Below, one piece after another: positions 44,161 to 52,212 of a stretch of DNA of 64,000 nt. The notes under the pieces are model-generated. The model was not told the DNA's origin, searched no databases, and saw nothing but the letters and a program-made list of their open reading frames with translations. Numbering within the stretch: the first letter of the stretch is position 1; every line of letters begins with the position of its first letter. Origin of the DNA: Actinocatenispora thailandica (lineage in GTDB: Bacteria > Actinomycetota > Actinomycetes > Mycobacteriales > Micromonosporaceae); the NCBI RefSeq assembly GCF_016865425.1, contig NZ_AP023355.1, positions 6,570,198 through 6,634,197 on the forward strand, in the 5' to 3' direction. A program made the position numbers and the translations under genes.

Positions 44161-45177
44161 ATGCGGTCCAGCGGGCGCGGGCGCGACGTGACGGCTGCGT
44201 GGGACGTGGCGAGCCCGGCCCGGCCCGAACGGCTGGCCGGCGTCAGCATGGCCGGCTTCGGCGTCCGGTCCGTACCGGCGCCGGTCCGGATCGTTCCGCA
44301 CCCGGCGATCATGCTCGCGGTGGAGTTCGGCGACGGCCGGCCGGTCGTCGCCGACGCGACCGGCCGGGAACGGTGCGGCAGCCTGGTCGCCGGGCCCGGT
44401 TTCGGCTTCGGCGGCGCGGCGCTGGTCCGCGGCGAGAACGTCCGGTGTGTTCAGGTACGGCTGTCGCCGGTGCTGGCTCGTGCGATCCTCGGCGTCAGCG
44501 CGGCCGAGCTGCGCGGCGCGGGCGTACCGCTCAGCGAGCTGTGGGGCCGCGACGCCGCCCGGCTCCGGGAGCAGTTGGCCGCGGCCCCGTCGTGGCCGGC
44601 CCGCTTCGCGCTGGTGGAGGAGCTGATCGAGCGGCGGCGCCGGACCGGCGGGTACCTGGATCGCGAGGTGGTGTGGGTGTGGCGCCGGCTCCTCGCCGGG
44701 CGCGGGCAGGTCCGGATCGACCGGCTGGCCGCCGAGGTGGGGTGGAGCCGCAAGCGGCTGTGGTCCCGGTTCGGCGCGCAGCTGGGCCTGCCGCCGAAGC
44801 GGGCGGCGACGCTGATCCGCTTCGACCACGCGGCGTACCACCTGGCGGTGGGCCGGGACCCGGCTCGGGTCGCCGCCGAGGGCGGCTACGCGGACCAGTC
44901 GCACCTGCATCGCGAGGTGGTGGCGTGTACCGGGGTCACCCCGGCGACGCTCGCCGACGAACCGTTCCTGGCCGTCGACGACGTCGCCTGGCCGGCCCTG
45001 CAACGCCGCCGGAGTGCGCCGGATCTCGCTGCGCGGCAACGGGTTCCGGCGCCGGCGGCGCGCAGCGAGGGCGGCGACGCCGCATCTCGCACGGCGCTCA
45101 GCGAGGGCGGCGACGCAGCACGTCGGACGGCGCTCAGCGAGGGCGGCGACGCAGCACGTCGGCGAGTACCGAGGTGA
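44161..45177 (+). CDS. AraC family transcriptional regulator
   Basis: A 338-residue regulator. An N-terminal ligand-binding-like region (about 15-150) is followed by the AraC DNA-binding domain (about 175-265): VRIDRLAAEVGWSRKRLWSRF, KRAATLIRFDHAAYHL, VAAEGGYADQSHLHREV, TGVTPATL. The last 40 residues repeat S-E-G-G-D-A-A units because the frame reads through a 36-bp minisatellite derived from the convergent TetR gene end. The ancestral stop was probably near residue 300. ATG 44161. Confidence 0.85.
   Translation: MRSSGRGRDVTAAWDVASPARPERLAGVSMAGFGVRSVPAPVRIVPHPAIMLAVEFGDGRPVVADATGRERCGSLVAGPGFGFGGAALVRGENVRCVQVRLSPVLARAILGVSAAELRGAGVPLSELWGRDAARLREQLAAAPSWPARFALVEELIERRRRTGGYLDREVVWVWRRLLAGRGQVRIDRLAAEVGWSRKRLWSRFGAQLGLPPKRAATLIRFDHAAYHLAVGRDPARVAAEGGYADQSHLHREVVACTGVTPATLADEPFLAVDDVAWPALQRRRSAPDLAARQRVPAPAARSEGGDAASRTALSEGGDAARRTALSEGGDAARRRVPR
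45062..45169. repeat. 36-bp tandem repeat, TetR gene-end duplication
   Basis: Three units of 36 bp (45062-45097, 45098-45133, 45134-45169) share CAGCGAGGGCGGCGACGC. The last unit is the 3' end and stop of the minus-strand TetR gene; the other two are downstream copies that extend the convergent AraC frame. Confidence 0.85.
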
Positions 45178-45736
45178 CGAAGCGGGCGACGGTGTCCGCG
45201 CTCGGCGGGGCGGGCTCGCGGTCGGTGAACAGCAGGTGCCCGCCGCCGACCAGGGAGAGGGTGAGCGAGGCGATGTCGGCGTCGGCGGCGATCCGGCCGA
45301 GGTCGCGTTCGGCCGTGAGGTAGTCGCCGACCGCCCCGGTGACCTCGCCGAGGATCGCGGTACCGCCGCCGGGGCGGGCGGCCCGCAGCCGGGTGCGCAG
45401 CTCGTCCCGGAACGTGATCAGCGGGATGAGCGCCACCCAGACCGGGCCGAACAGCGCGGTCAGCGCGGTGGTGAGGTTGTCGACGACCGCGCCGGTGCCG
45501 GCCGACTGCCGCAGCTGGACGGCCCGCGGCCGCAGCTGTGCCGCCCGGTCCAGCACCAGTTCGGTGAGGAACGCGTCGAAGTCGGCGAAGTGCCGGTGCA
45601 GCACCCCTTTGGCACACCCGGCCTCGTCGGTCACGGCGCGGCTGGTCAGCCCGTTCGGGCCGGCGCGCAGCAGCAGTCGTTCGGCGGCGTCGAACAGCTG
45701 CTGCCGGGCGTCCTGCAGGTGCACCCCGGTTGGCAT
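45134..45736 (-). CDS. TetR family transcriptional regulator
   Basis: A 200-residue regulator. The N-terminal HTH lies at about 10-55 (RQQLFDAAERLLLRAGPNGLT, AGCAKGVLHRHFADFDAFL), followed by a helical ligand-binding domain. ATG 45736 is used; an upstream methionine exists at 45772. It is divergent from the methyltransferase at 45908, whose start codon is covered by tandem GTGGGC-N4-GCCCAC operators. Repression of that gene is the likely job. The 61-bp element copy C is between the two genes. Confidence 0.88.
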   Translation of the reverse strand: MPTGVHLQDARQQLFDAAERLLLRAGPNGLTSRAVTDEAGCAKGVLHRHFADFDAFLTELVLDRAAQLRPRAVQLRQSAGTGAVVDNLTTALTALFGPVWVALIPLITFRDELRTRLRAARPGGGTAILGEVTGAVGDYLTAERDLGRIAADADIASLTLSLVGGGHLLFTDREPAPPSADTVARFVTSVLADVLRRRPR

Positions 45737-45800
45737 GTCCCGATCCTCTCGCACCGTCCCCGCCGGGCGCACGGTGGACAGCCGCCCGCCGCCGCACCGC

Positions 45801-45861
45801 GTTGATCATGGTGTTGTCCGGCGCGGACAGCGCTTTCCGCCCAGACAACGCCATGATCGAC
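45801..45861. repeat. 61-bp palindromic element, copy C
   Basis: Same length and design as the copies at 24961 and 26889 (GTTGATCATGGTG start, AGCGCT centre), but its right arm has two mismatches (GCCATGATCGAC). It lies in the divergent TetR/methyltransferase intergenic region. Confidence 0.88.
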
Positions 45862-45877
45862 CGCGCCCGAGGGTTGC

Positions 45878-45918
45878 TAGTGGGCGCGTGCCCACTAAGG
45901 TGGGCACATGCCCACTTT
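45878..45918 (+). promoter_or_regulatory. Tandem operators overlapping the methyltransferase start
   Basis: Two palindromes with core GTGGGC-N4-GCCCAC, at 45878-45897 and 45897-45918, centres 20 bp apart (two helical turns). The ATG of the methyltransferase (45908-45910) lies inside the second. Bound TetR would block expression. Confidence 0.85.
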
Positions 45919-46726
45919 ACCTCCAGAGCAAGCCCCGCCGCCGCCGGAACTGCACCGGGCCCGCCGGCTCGCCGAGTCGTTCGGCGCCGATCCGGCCGGG
46001 TACGACCGGGCCCGGCCGGCGTACCCCGACGAACTGGTGGCGCGGATCGTCGGCGACCGCGCCGCGCCGGACGTGCTCGACATCGGCTGCGGTACCGGGA
46101 TCGCGGGCCGCCAGTTCCAGGCCGCCGGCGCCACCGTGCTCGGCGTCGAGCCGGACGAGCGGATGGCCGCGTTCGCCCGGTCCCGCGGGCTGCCCGTCGA
46201 GGTGGCGACGTTCGAGGACTGGGAGCCGAACGGACGCAGCTTCGACCTGCTGATCGCCGCCCAGTCCTGGCACTGGGTGGATCCGGCCACCGGCCCGCGC
46301 AAGGCGGCCGGACTGCTGCGTCCCGGCGGCCGGCTCGCGCTGTTCGGGCACGTGTTCGAGCCACCCACCGAGATCGCCGGGGCGTTCGCCGAGGCGTACC
46401 GGCGGGTGGTGCCCGACTCGCCGTTCGGGCAGGGGTCCGGGCGCCGCCCGCTGCAGGTCTACCAGGCCGGGTACGCCAGGATCGCCGAGACGCTCGGCGA
46501 ATCGGCCGGCTGGCAGGACATCGAGCAGTGGCGGTTCGACTGGCAGCGGCACTACACCCGGGACGAGTGGCTGGCGCTGCTGCCGACCACCGGCGGCATC
46601 GCCCCGCTGCGGCCCGACCAGCAGGCCGAGGTCCTGGCCGCGGTCGGCACCGCGATCGACGCCGCCGGCGGCGGCTTCACCATGGAGTACGTGACGCTCG
46701 CCGTCACCGCGGTGCGCACCGCCTGA
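45908..46726 (+). CDS. Class I SAM-dependent methyltransferase
   Basis: A 272-residue methyltransferase. Motif I is VLDIGCGTG (56-64), the acidic end of beta 2 is in GVEPDERM, motif II-like is FDLLIAAQSWHWVDP, and GLLRPGGRLALF is motif III. It has the UbiE/Methyltransf_11-type order; the substrate is unknown. The ATG sits inside the second TetR operator and has no usable ribosome site, so leaderless translation is possible. It is divergent from the TetR gene, which should repress it. Confidence 0.88.
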   Translation: MPTLPPEQAPPPPELHRARRLAESFGADPAGYDRARPAYPDELVARIVGDRAAPDVLDIGCGTGIAGRQFQAAGATVLGVEPDERMAAFARSRGLPVEVATFEDWEPNGRSFDLLIAAQSWHWVDPATGPRKAAGLLRPGGRLALFGHVFEPPTEIAGAFAEAYRRVVPDSPFGQGSGRRPLQVYQAGYARIAETLGESAGWQDIEQWRFDWQRHYTRDEWLALLPTTGGIAPLRPDQQAEVLAAVGTAIDAAGGGFTMEYVTLAVTAVRTA

Positions 46727-46731
46727 ACAGC

Positions 46732-46818
46732 GGCCCGCGTCCGGCGATGCGCTCCACCCGAACAACAGGCCCGCGTCCGGCGATGCGCTCCACCTGGACA
46801 ACGGGAACCGCGTCCGGC
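46732..46818. repeat. 36-bp tandem repeat after the methyltransferase
   Basis: Units 46732-46767 and 46768-46803 share GGCCCGCGTCCGGCGATGCG and CTCCACC, followed by a partial third copy. It lies between convergent genes and is non-coding. Confidence 0.75.
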
Positions 46819-46852
46819 GGTACCGCGGCGGTACCGCCGGTTCAGCGGCGGC

Positions 46853-48073
46853 TCAGTGCAGCGCGCTGTGCTTCTGCCAGGTCGACCACGGCACGCTCCA
46901 GTCGCCGTTCTGCCACAGCTCGATCTTCGGGCCGGTGGTGTGCACGACCTGCACCACGTCGCCGATCAGCGAATGCTTGTAGTACCAGATGGCGTTGGCG
47001 CGGTTGAGGTTCAGGCAGCCGTGCGACACGTCCTGGTGGCCCTGCGCCCACACCGTCGTGTCCAGCTCGTGCAGGTAGATGCCGTCGGTGCTGATCTTCG
47101 TCGCGTAGTAGACCGACTCGGCGGCGTACCCGTACGGCGAGTCGGCCGGCAGGCCGTAGCTGTCCGACGACATCGTCACCGGGTTGCCGTGGTCCAGCAC
47201 GGTGTAGGTGCCGGACATCGTCCACAGCGAGATCGAGCCGTTCTTGCCCTTCACGTACCCGCCCTGGCCCATCGAGGTGGGCATGTCGCGGACCATCTTG
47301 TCGTTCTCGTAGACCTTCACGTGGTGGGTCTTGTCGTCGGCGATGGCCACGTGCTTGTCGCCGATGGTGAAGCTGGCCTTGCGGTCGGCCTGCCCGTACA
47401 GCCCCTGGCCGACCCGGACGCCGTAGACCTTGGCGTCGATGGTCACCTTGGTGCCGGCGGCGTAGTAGTTCTCCGGCCGCCAGTGCACGTTCTGGTCGTC
47501 CACCCAGTACCAGGAGCCGTCCACGTGCGGGCTCGTCGTCACCACCAGCACCTTCTCCGCGGCGGCCTTGTCGCTGACCCGCTCGTCGAAGTGCACCACC
47601 GGCACGATGCCCACGCCGTAGGTGGCGCCGTCCTTGAGCGCGTATCCGCCGGTGCGCTGCAGGTAGGGCAGCGTGAAGTTGGACGGCTTCACGGTGCGGA
47701 ACGACTTGCTGGTGCGCACCTTCTTGCCGTCGGCGTTGGCCGCGACGGCGGACAGCGTGTACTTCGTGTCGTACTTCAGCTTGCCGGTGGCCTGCCAGGA
47801 CGAGCCGCCCTTGGCCAGCTCACCCGCGACGTCGGCGCCCTTGGCGCTGGTCAGCGTCACGGAGGACAGCGCACCGTCGGCGACCTTCACCTGCACCGGT
47901 CCGGCCGGACTGACGCCCGAGGTCTTGGTCAGGCTGGTGCTGATCACCGCGGCCGGCGCCGGGGAGTGCGACGCCTTCGCGTGGCTGCGGGTGCCACCCG
48001 ACGAGGTACACCCGGCCACCGCCAGCACGACAACGGCCAGCCACCCGGCCCACCCGACCCGACGCACACGCAT
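46853..48073 (-). CDS. L,D-transpeptidase lipoprotein
   Basis: About 406 residues. The signal sequence ends in lipobox VAGC (Cys near residue 21). Two Ig-like domains follow (LTSAKGADVAGEL..., FDERVSDKAAAEKV), then the catalytic YkuD domain with SHGCLNLNRANA, nucleophile Cys near residue 353 and His just before it. It forms 3-3 crosslinks in peptidoglycan outside the membrane, the layout of mycobacterial LdtB-type enzymes. ATG 48073 has GGAGG four bases upstream; ATG 48076 is one codon longer. A C-terminal Trp-rich tail (GDWSVPWSTWQ) is typical. Confidence 0.93.
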   Translation of the reverse strand: MRVRRVGWAGWLAVVVLAVAGCTSSGGTRSHAKASHSPAPAAVISTSLTKTSGVSPAGPVQVKVADGALSSVTLTSAKGADVAGELAKGGSSWQATGKLKYDTKYTLSAVAANADGKKVRTSKSFRTVKPSNFTLPYLQRTGGYALKDGATYGVGIVPVVHFDERVSDKAAAEKVLVVTTSPHVDGSWYWVDDQNVHWRPENYYAAGTKVTIDAKVYGVRVGQGLYGQADRKASFTIGDKHVAIADDKTHHVKVYENDKMVRDMPTSMGQGGYVKGKNGSISLWTMSGTYTVLDHGNPVTMSSDSYGLPADSPYGYAAESVYYATKISTDGIYLHELDTTVWAQGHQDVSHGCLNLNRANAIWYYKHSLIGDVVQVVHTTGPKIELWQNGDWSVPWSTWQKHSALH

Positions 48074-48377
48074 CATGCCTCCCCACCCGGTACGTCCTTA
48101 ATCAACTACCAGGTCCCCAGCGCACCGTGGGCTGCAGGACGATCACGGATCGGCCTCGGCCCGGCCCGGCGGTCCGCCCGCTCGCCACCAGAGTAGACGG
48201 GGCGCGCCGGCCCCATGACGGTGAAGTCCGGAACGGCAACACGACACGCCGAAACCACCCCAGCTTTCTCAGCCGATCACCGGAGCCCGCCGGTGGCGGC
48301 CCGGGGCGTCACGAATCGCACGGCGGCCTCGTCTGATGGCCGGGCCCACCCCGGCCCACCAGCGGAAGGAAACCCCC
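48074..48377. other. Intergenic region upstream of Ldt and NAD(P)-binding genes
   Basis: About 300 bases between divergent genes. I see no convincing gene or palindrome. The segment 48080-48120 is relatively AT-rich and may carry the leftward promoter. Confidence 0.4.
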
Positions 48378-49072
48378 ATGCGGATCACGATCTTCGGCGC
48401 CAACGGCCGCACCGGCCGGCTGCTCGTCACCCAGGCCCTCGCCGCGGGACATCGGGTCACCGCGGTCACCCGCCGCCCGGACACGTTCCCGCTGCGCCAC
48501 GACGACCTGGAGGTCGCCGCCGCGGACGTACTCGACGGGCCGGCAGTCGACGCCGTCGTGGCGGGACGCGAGGCGGTGCTGTCGACCCTCGGGTACCCGC
48601 CGGGAAGGCGCCGATCACGACGTACTCCCGGGGGACCGCGAACATCGTCGCCGCGATGACCCGGCACCGGGTGCGCCGGCTCGCCGTGGTCAGCTCCACC
48701 GGCGTCGACCCGCACCCGTACCCGGACGCCGGCCTGCTGTTCAACCGCGTCCTGCTGCCGTACGTGACCCGGGTGCTGGGCCGGACCCTGTACGCCGACA
48801 TGCGGCGGATGGAGGAGCTGGTCCGGGCCAGCTCGCTCGACTGGACCATCGTGCGCCCCAGCGGGCTCTACCACCTGCCGTCGGTCACCGACTACACGAT
48901 GGTCGAGGGCGACGCCGACGGGCGGTTCACCGCCCGCGTCGACCTCGCGGCGGGCATGGTGGCCCTGCTGGACGGTCGCTACACCGGCCGTACCGTCAGT
49001 CTCGTCACGACCGTCGAGAACCCGGGGCTGCTCCGCTGGCTGCGGACCGAGGCCGCCGCCGGCCAGGGGTGA
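48378..49072 (+). CDS. NAD(P)-binding protein, NmrA/SDR-like (frame broken at 48591)
   Basis: An atypical short-chain dehydrogenase-like protein. The Rossmann start is MRITIFGANGRTGRLLVTQA (GANGRTG, 7-13), then VTRRPDTFPL and DVLDGPAV. As printed, the frame stops at 48659, while the continuation (KAPITTYSRGTANIVAAM, RLAVVSSTGVDPH, DWTIVRPSGLY) is in the next frame. One extra G at GGG 48591-48593 restores LSTLGVPAGKAPITTYS and gives 231 residues. The GGAAGGAAAC ribosome site precedes the ATG. Probably an NADPH-sensor or reductase-like protein; substrate unknown. Confidence 0.78.
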
Positions 49073-49087
49073 CCGGGCGGGTTCCGC

Positions 49088-49470
49088 CTACCGCCGCCGG
49101 TACAACGGCTGGCCGAGCAGCACCAGGCTCATCCCGAACATCAGCACGCCCAGCGGTACGTGCACCGCGGCGACGTGGTTGATGCCCAGCACCACCTGGA
49201 TCGAGGCGAGCAGCAGGAAACCCACCGAGTACCAGATGGGGCGGGGGAACCGCCGCCCGGTTTCCAGCCGAGCACCGCGGCGAGCACGTACAGCATCGAG
49301 GCGGCGAACATCACCCGCGCGCCGACGCTGTGCAGCACCTCGCCGTGGTGGGTGCCCAGCATGATCCCGGCGGTGATCGCCTGGAAGAAGATCGCCGCGG
49401 TCTGCAGCGCGACGGAAACGCTGACGAGCGTGCCGGTACCGCGCCGTTCCGCGGTCGTCTGGGTGGTCAT
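49088..49470 (-). CDS. Small four-span membrane protein (frame broken at 49256)
   Basis: A hydrophobic protein from ATG 49470 (TTQTTAERRGTGTLVSVSVA). The visible spans (VALQTAAIFFQAITAGIML, VMFAASMLYVLAAVLGW) continue in another frame as IWYSVGFLLLASIQVVLGIN and LGVLMFGMSLVLLGQPLY. Adding one C at CCC 49256-49258 (plus strand) joins them as GWKPGRRFPRPIWYSVGF and ends at TAG (49088-49090), for 127 residues and four spans. The printed frame instead continues into Cys/Arg-rich sequence to 49141. Function unknown. It is divergent from the LPMO gene. Confidence 0.65.
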
Positions 49471-49596
49471 GGCCTGGTCCTCTCTGCGGTCCGCCGGCAC
49501 CGGTCGGGCCGACTCGGTACTACGACGAGGCAGGCCGGGAAAGTGTGAGGCGGCGTCCCGGCGCGGGCGCCGGGCGGTACAGCGGGGCAGGAATCG

Positions 49597-49650
49597 CGCA
49601 AAATTATGGAAAGAGTCTTTACTGTTAACAATCCTTCCTTTAGATTCGGT
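49597..49650 (+). promoter_or_regulatory. AT-rich promoter region of the LPMO gene
   Basis: A markedly AT-rich stretch in this GC-rich window, containing AAAATTATGGAAAGAGTC and the palindrome GTTAAC (49624-49629). Such islands are frequent before secreted polysaccharide-degrading genes in actinomycetes and often mark a regulated promoter. The regulator is unknown; no DasR-type ACTGGTCTAGACCAGT site is seen. Confidence 0.5.
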
Positions 49651-49724
49651 ACGGGACGGCGACCCCGCGCCGCCACCGGCACCGCTCGACGGCGCCGTAC
49701 GCCGACATCGAGGAAGGAGCATCG

Positions 49725-50468
49725 ATGCGAAGAAAGATCACGGTCGCGCTGGTCGGCTTCGGCGCGCTCGTCGGCTCCCTGCTGGTGACCACCCCGGCCG
49801 CCGCGCACGGCTACATCAGCTCACCACCCAGCCGGCAGGCCATGTGCGCGATGGGACGGGTCAGCGACTGCGGCCCGATCATCTGGGAACCGCAGAGCGT
49901 CGAGGCGCCCAAGGGATCCCACCTGTGCAGCGGCGGCAACGACAGGTTCCGGCAACTCGACGACCCGACCAAGAACTGGCCGGCCACCAGCGTCGGCCAC
50001 TCGGTGACGTTCACCTGGACGATCACCGCGCACCACGCCACCCGCGACTGGGAGTACTTCGTCGGCGACACCCGCGTCGGCTACTTCGACGCGCACGGTT
50101 CGGCCCCCGGCGACACGGTCACCCAGACCGTGGACCTCAGCGGGTACGACGGCCGGATCCTGCTGCTCGCCCGGTGGAACATCGCGGACACCGGGAACGC
50201 CTTCTACTCCTGCGTCGACCTGCAGGTCGGCTCCGGCGGCGGCACCCCGACCCCGACTCCGACCACGTCGTCACCATCACCCTCGCCGACACCCACCGCG
50301 ACCACCACACCGACCTCGCAGCCGGGCGGCAGCTGGACCGCGGGTACCGCGTACCACGTCGGCGACGAGGTGACCTACCAGGGCACCACGTACCGCTGCC
50401 TGCAGGACCACACCGCACTGCCCGGGTGGGAGCCGCCGAGCGTCCCCGCCCTCTGGCAGCCGGTCTGA
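49725..50468 (+). CDS. AA10 lytic polysaccharide monooxygenase with CBM5-like domain
   Basis: A 247-residue secreted copper enzyme. The signal peptide ends at AAA, leaving H28 (HGYISSPPSR) as the first ligand of the histidine brace. The second His is in TAHHATRDWEY (H103 or H104), with the axial Phe region NAFYSCVD near 158-165. A Pro/Thr/Ser linker (about 172-200) joins a C-terminal CBM5/12-like chitin-binding module (YHVGDEVTYQGTTYRCLQDHTALPGWEP). It oxidatively cleaves chitin or cellulose. GAAGGAG precedes ATG 49725. Confidence 0.93.
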   Translation: MRRKITVALVGFGALVGSLLVTTPAAAHGYISSPPSRQAMCAMGRVSDCGPIIWEPQSVEAPKGSHLCSGGNDRFRQLDDPTKNWPATSVGHSVTFTWTITAHHATRDWEYFVGDTRVGYFDAHGSAPGDTVTQTVDLSGYDGRILLLARWNIADTGNAFYSCVDLQVGSGGGTPTPTPTTSSPSPSPTPTATTTPTSQPGGSWTAGTAYHVGDEVTYQGTTYRCLQDHTALPGWEPPSVPALWQPV

Positions 50469-50565
50469 CCCGGCAACCCGCCAGCACCGCCCGGCGCGGG
50501 CGGTGCTCCCCGCGACGGCACGCCGGATCGGGCCCGGCGTGCCGCACCCAGCCAGCGGAGGACAC

Positions 50566-51108
50566 GTGCGACGACGCGGACTGCTAGTGACCCCCGGGCT
50601 GCTCGTGCTGACCGGTTGCACCACCGCCGGCACCGCCGAACCGAAGACCTCGGCCAGCCGGTACGTCAACGCCGCGGACGTCCGGTTCGCCCGGCAGATG
50701 ATCACCGCGAACAGCCACAGCCGCCGCATCACCCGGTGCGCCGACGGCCGGCCGGTACCGTCCGGGCTGCGCTCGCTCGCCGCCGCCATCGGGGCCACCG
50801 AACGCGACGAGAACAAGACGATGACGGTCTGGCTACGCACCTGGCGAGCGGCAGCCCCGGACCCGACGACGCACGACCCCACGACACCGGACTCGGCGAC
50901 GCCGGGCCGGGACGCGGACGTCGCGCGCCTGACCGCCGCCCGCGACGACGACTTCGCCGACCTGTTCCGCCGCACGCTGGCCGCCGCGCAACAGCACCAG
51001 CTCGCCCTGGCGACGGCGGAGACCCGGCACGGCATCAACGTCGGCGCCCGCGACCTGGCCCGCCGCATCATCCGTTCGCGTACCGCCGAGCTCGACCAGC
51101 TCCGCTGA
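50566..51108 (+). CDS. DUF305-like lipoprotein with lost histidine motif
   Basis: A 180-residue exported protein. The lipobox is LTGC (Cys18). The layout follows DUF305: VRFARQMITANSHSR, then FADLFRRTLAAAQQHQLALATAE, HGINVGARDLARRIIRSRTAELDQL. In typical DUF305 proteins each half carries an HH-x-x-A-I-x-M-A metal-like motif. Here neither half keeps the HH pair (ITANSH and AAQQHQ). It may have lost metal binding or be a diverged structural paralogue. GTG 50566 follows GGAGG. Co-directional with, but 97 bases downstream of, the LPMO. Confidence 0.65.
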   Translation: MRRRGLLVTPGLLVLTGCTTAGTAEPKTSASRYVNAADVRFARQMITANSHSRRITRCADGRPVPSGLRSLAAAIGATERDENKTMTVWLRTWRAAAPDPTTHDPTTPDSATPGRDADVARLTAARDDDFADLFRRTLAAAQQHQLALATAETRHGINVGARDLARRIIRSRTAELDQLR

Positions 51109-51242
51109 TCCGGTGCCGCCCGAGCGGGCCGCCGCAGCGCACCGTGCGGCCGGCTTCGCGCAGCGCCACCGCGTGGGTCAGGTCACGACAGAGCGCCGGC
51201 GAAGGACCGGGCGCGAGCCGGGGGTCGGGCAGAATTCCTGGC

Positions 51243-52034
51243 ATGCCGAGCCTCCGCATCGCCCTCGCCAACGTCGAGATCCCGGCGAGCCCGGCCGACT
51301 CCGTGGTACGGGCGGAGCGCGCGATCCGCGACGCCGCCGACGCGGGCGCGCGGATCGTGTGCTTCCCGGAGGCGTACATCCCGGGCTACCCCTGGCCGCC
51401 GCACACCCGCAAGCCGGTGACCGCCGACTTCCTGGAGACGGCGCACCAGCGCATCTCCCGGGCGGCCGGGGCGAACCGGATCCACGTGGTGCTCGGCACC
51501 GAGCGCTACGTCTCCGACCGGCCGCGACTGACGGTCCTGGTGTTCGGACCGGACGGCGCGCGCCTGGGGCACCAGGACAAGGTGCAGCTCGATCCGGACG
51601 AAGACGCCATCTACCAGCCGGGAGACGAGCGGCGGGTGTTCGACGTCGACGGCGTCCGCTTCGGCATCGTGATCTGCCACGAGGGCTTCCGCTATCCGGA
51701 GACCGTCCGCTGGGCCGTACGGCACGGCGCCCAACTGGTGTTCCACCCGCACTACGACGAGGCGGAGCCCGGCTCGTTCCGCCCCACCGAGTTCGCCGAC
51801 CCGCGGAACTCCTTCCACGAGAAGGCGTTCCTCTGTCGCGCCGTCGAGAACGGCTGCTACTTCGCCGCCGTCAACTGCGCGAGCCCCGGCTCGCCCACCA
51901 CCTCCGCCGTGGTGCGGCCGGACGGCACGCTGCTGCGCCACCAGCCGTACGGCGAAGCCGGCCTGCTGGTGTGCGACATCGACCCGGCCGAAGCCACCCC
52001 GCTGCTCGCGCAGCGGCTGCGAACCGGCTCCTGA
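51243..52034 (+). CDS. Nitrilase/carbon-nitrogen hydrolase family protein
   Basis: A 263-residue amidase-type hydrolase with the complete nitrilase triad: E43 in CFPEAYIPGYP, K113 in GHQDKVQLDP, and nucleophile C145 in IVICHEGFRYPE. ENGCYFAAVNCASPG near the end is the usual structural block. It hydrolyses a nitrile or amide; many actinobacterial members are carbamoylputrescine- or omega-amidase-like, but the substrate cannot be read. ATG 51243. Located directly upstream of the cox-type operon by 180 bases, probably independent of it. Confidence 0.9.
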   Translation: MPSLRIALANVEIPASPADSVVRAERAIRDAADAGARIVCFPEAYIPGYPWPPHTRKPVTADFLETAHQRISRAAGANRIHVVLGTERYVSDRPRLTVLVFGPDGARLGHQDKVQLDPDEDAIYQPGDERRVFDVDGVRFGIVICHEGFRYPETVRWAVRHGAQLVFHPHYDEAEPGSFRPTEFADPRNSFHEKAFLCRAVENGCYFAAVNCASPGSPTTSAVVRPDGTLLRHQPYGEAGLLVCDIDPAEATPLLAQRLRTGS

Positions 52035-52212
52035 GCCGCCGGAACGTCCACCTCGGCGGCGACCGTCCAGTACGACTCCGGGTGCCGCGAGCCGGCGGCC
52101 CGTGGCCGCACGGCGGTCGGTCGGTGGCCCGATCGGGCGCGGACCGGCGGGCCGGTACGAAACGGGCGCCGAACGGTGGGCGGCCCGCCGCCGGGACGCG
52201 CATAGTGGGGTC

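Noticed and set aside
49625-49640. DasR-type chitin-regulator site before the LPMO
   Set aside because: No ACTGGTCTAGACCAGT-like sequence is present in the promoter region.
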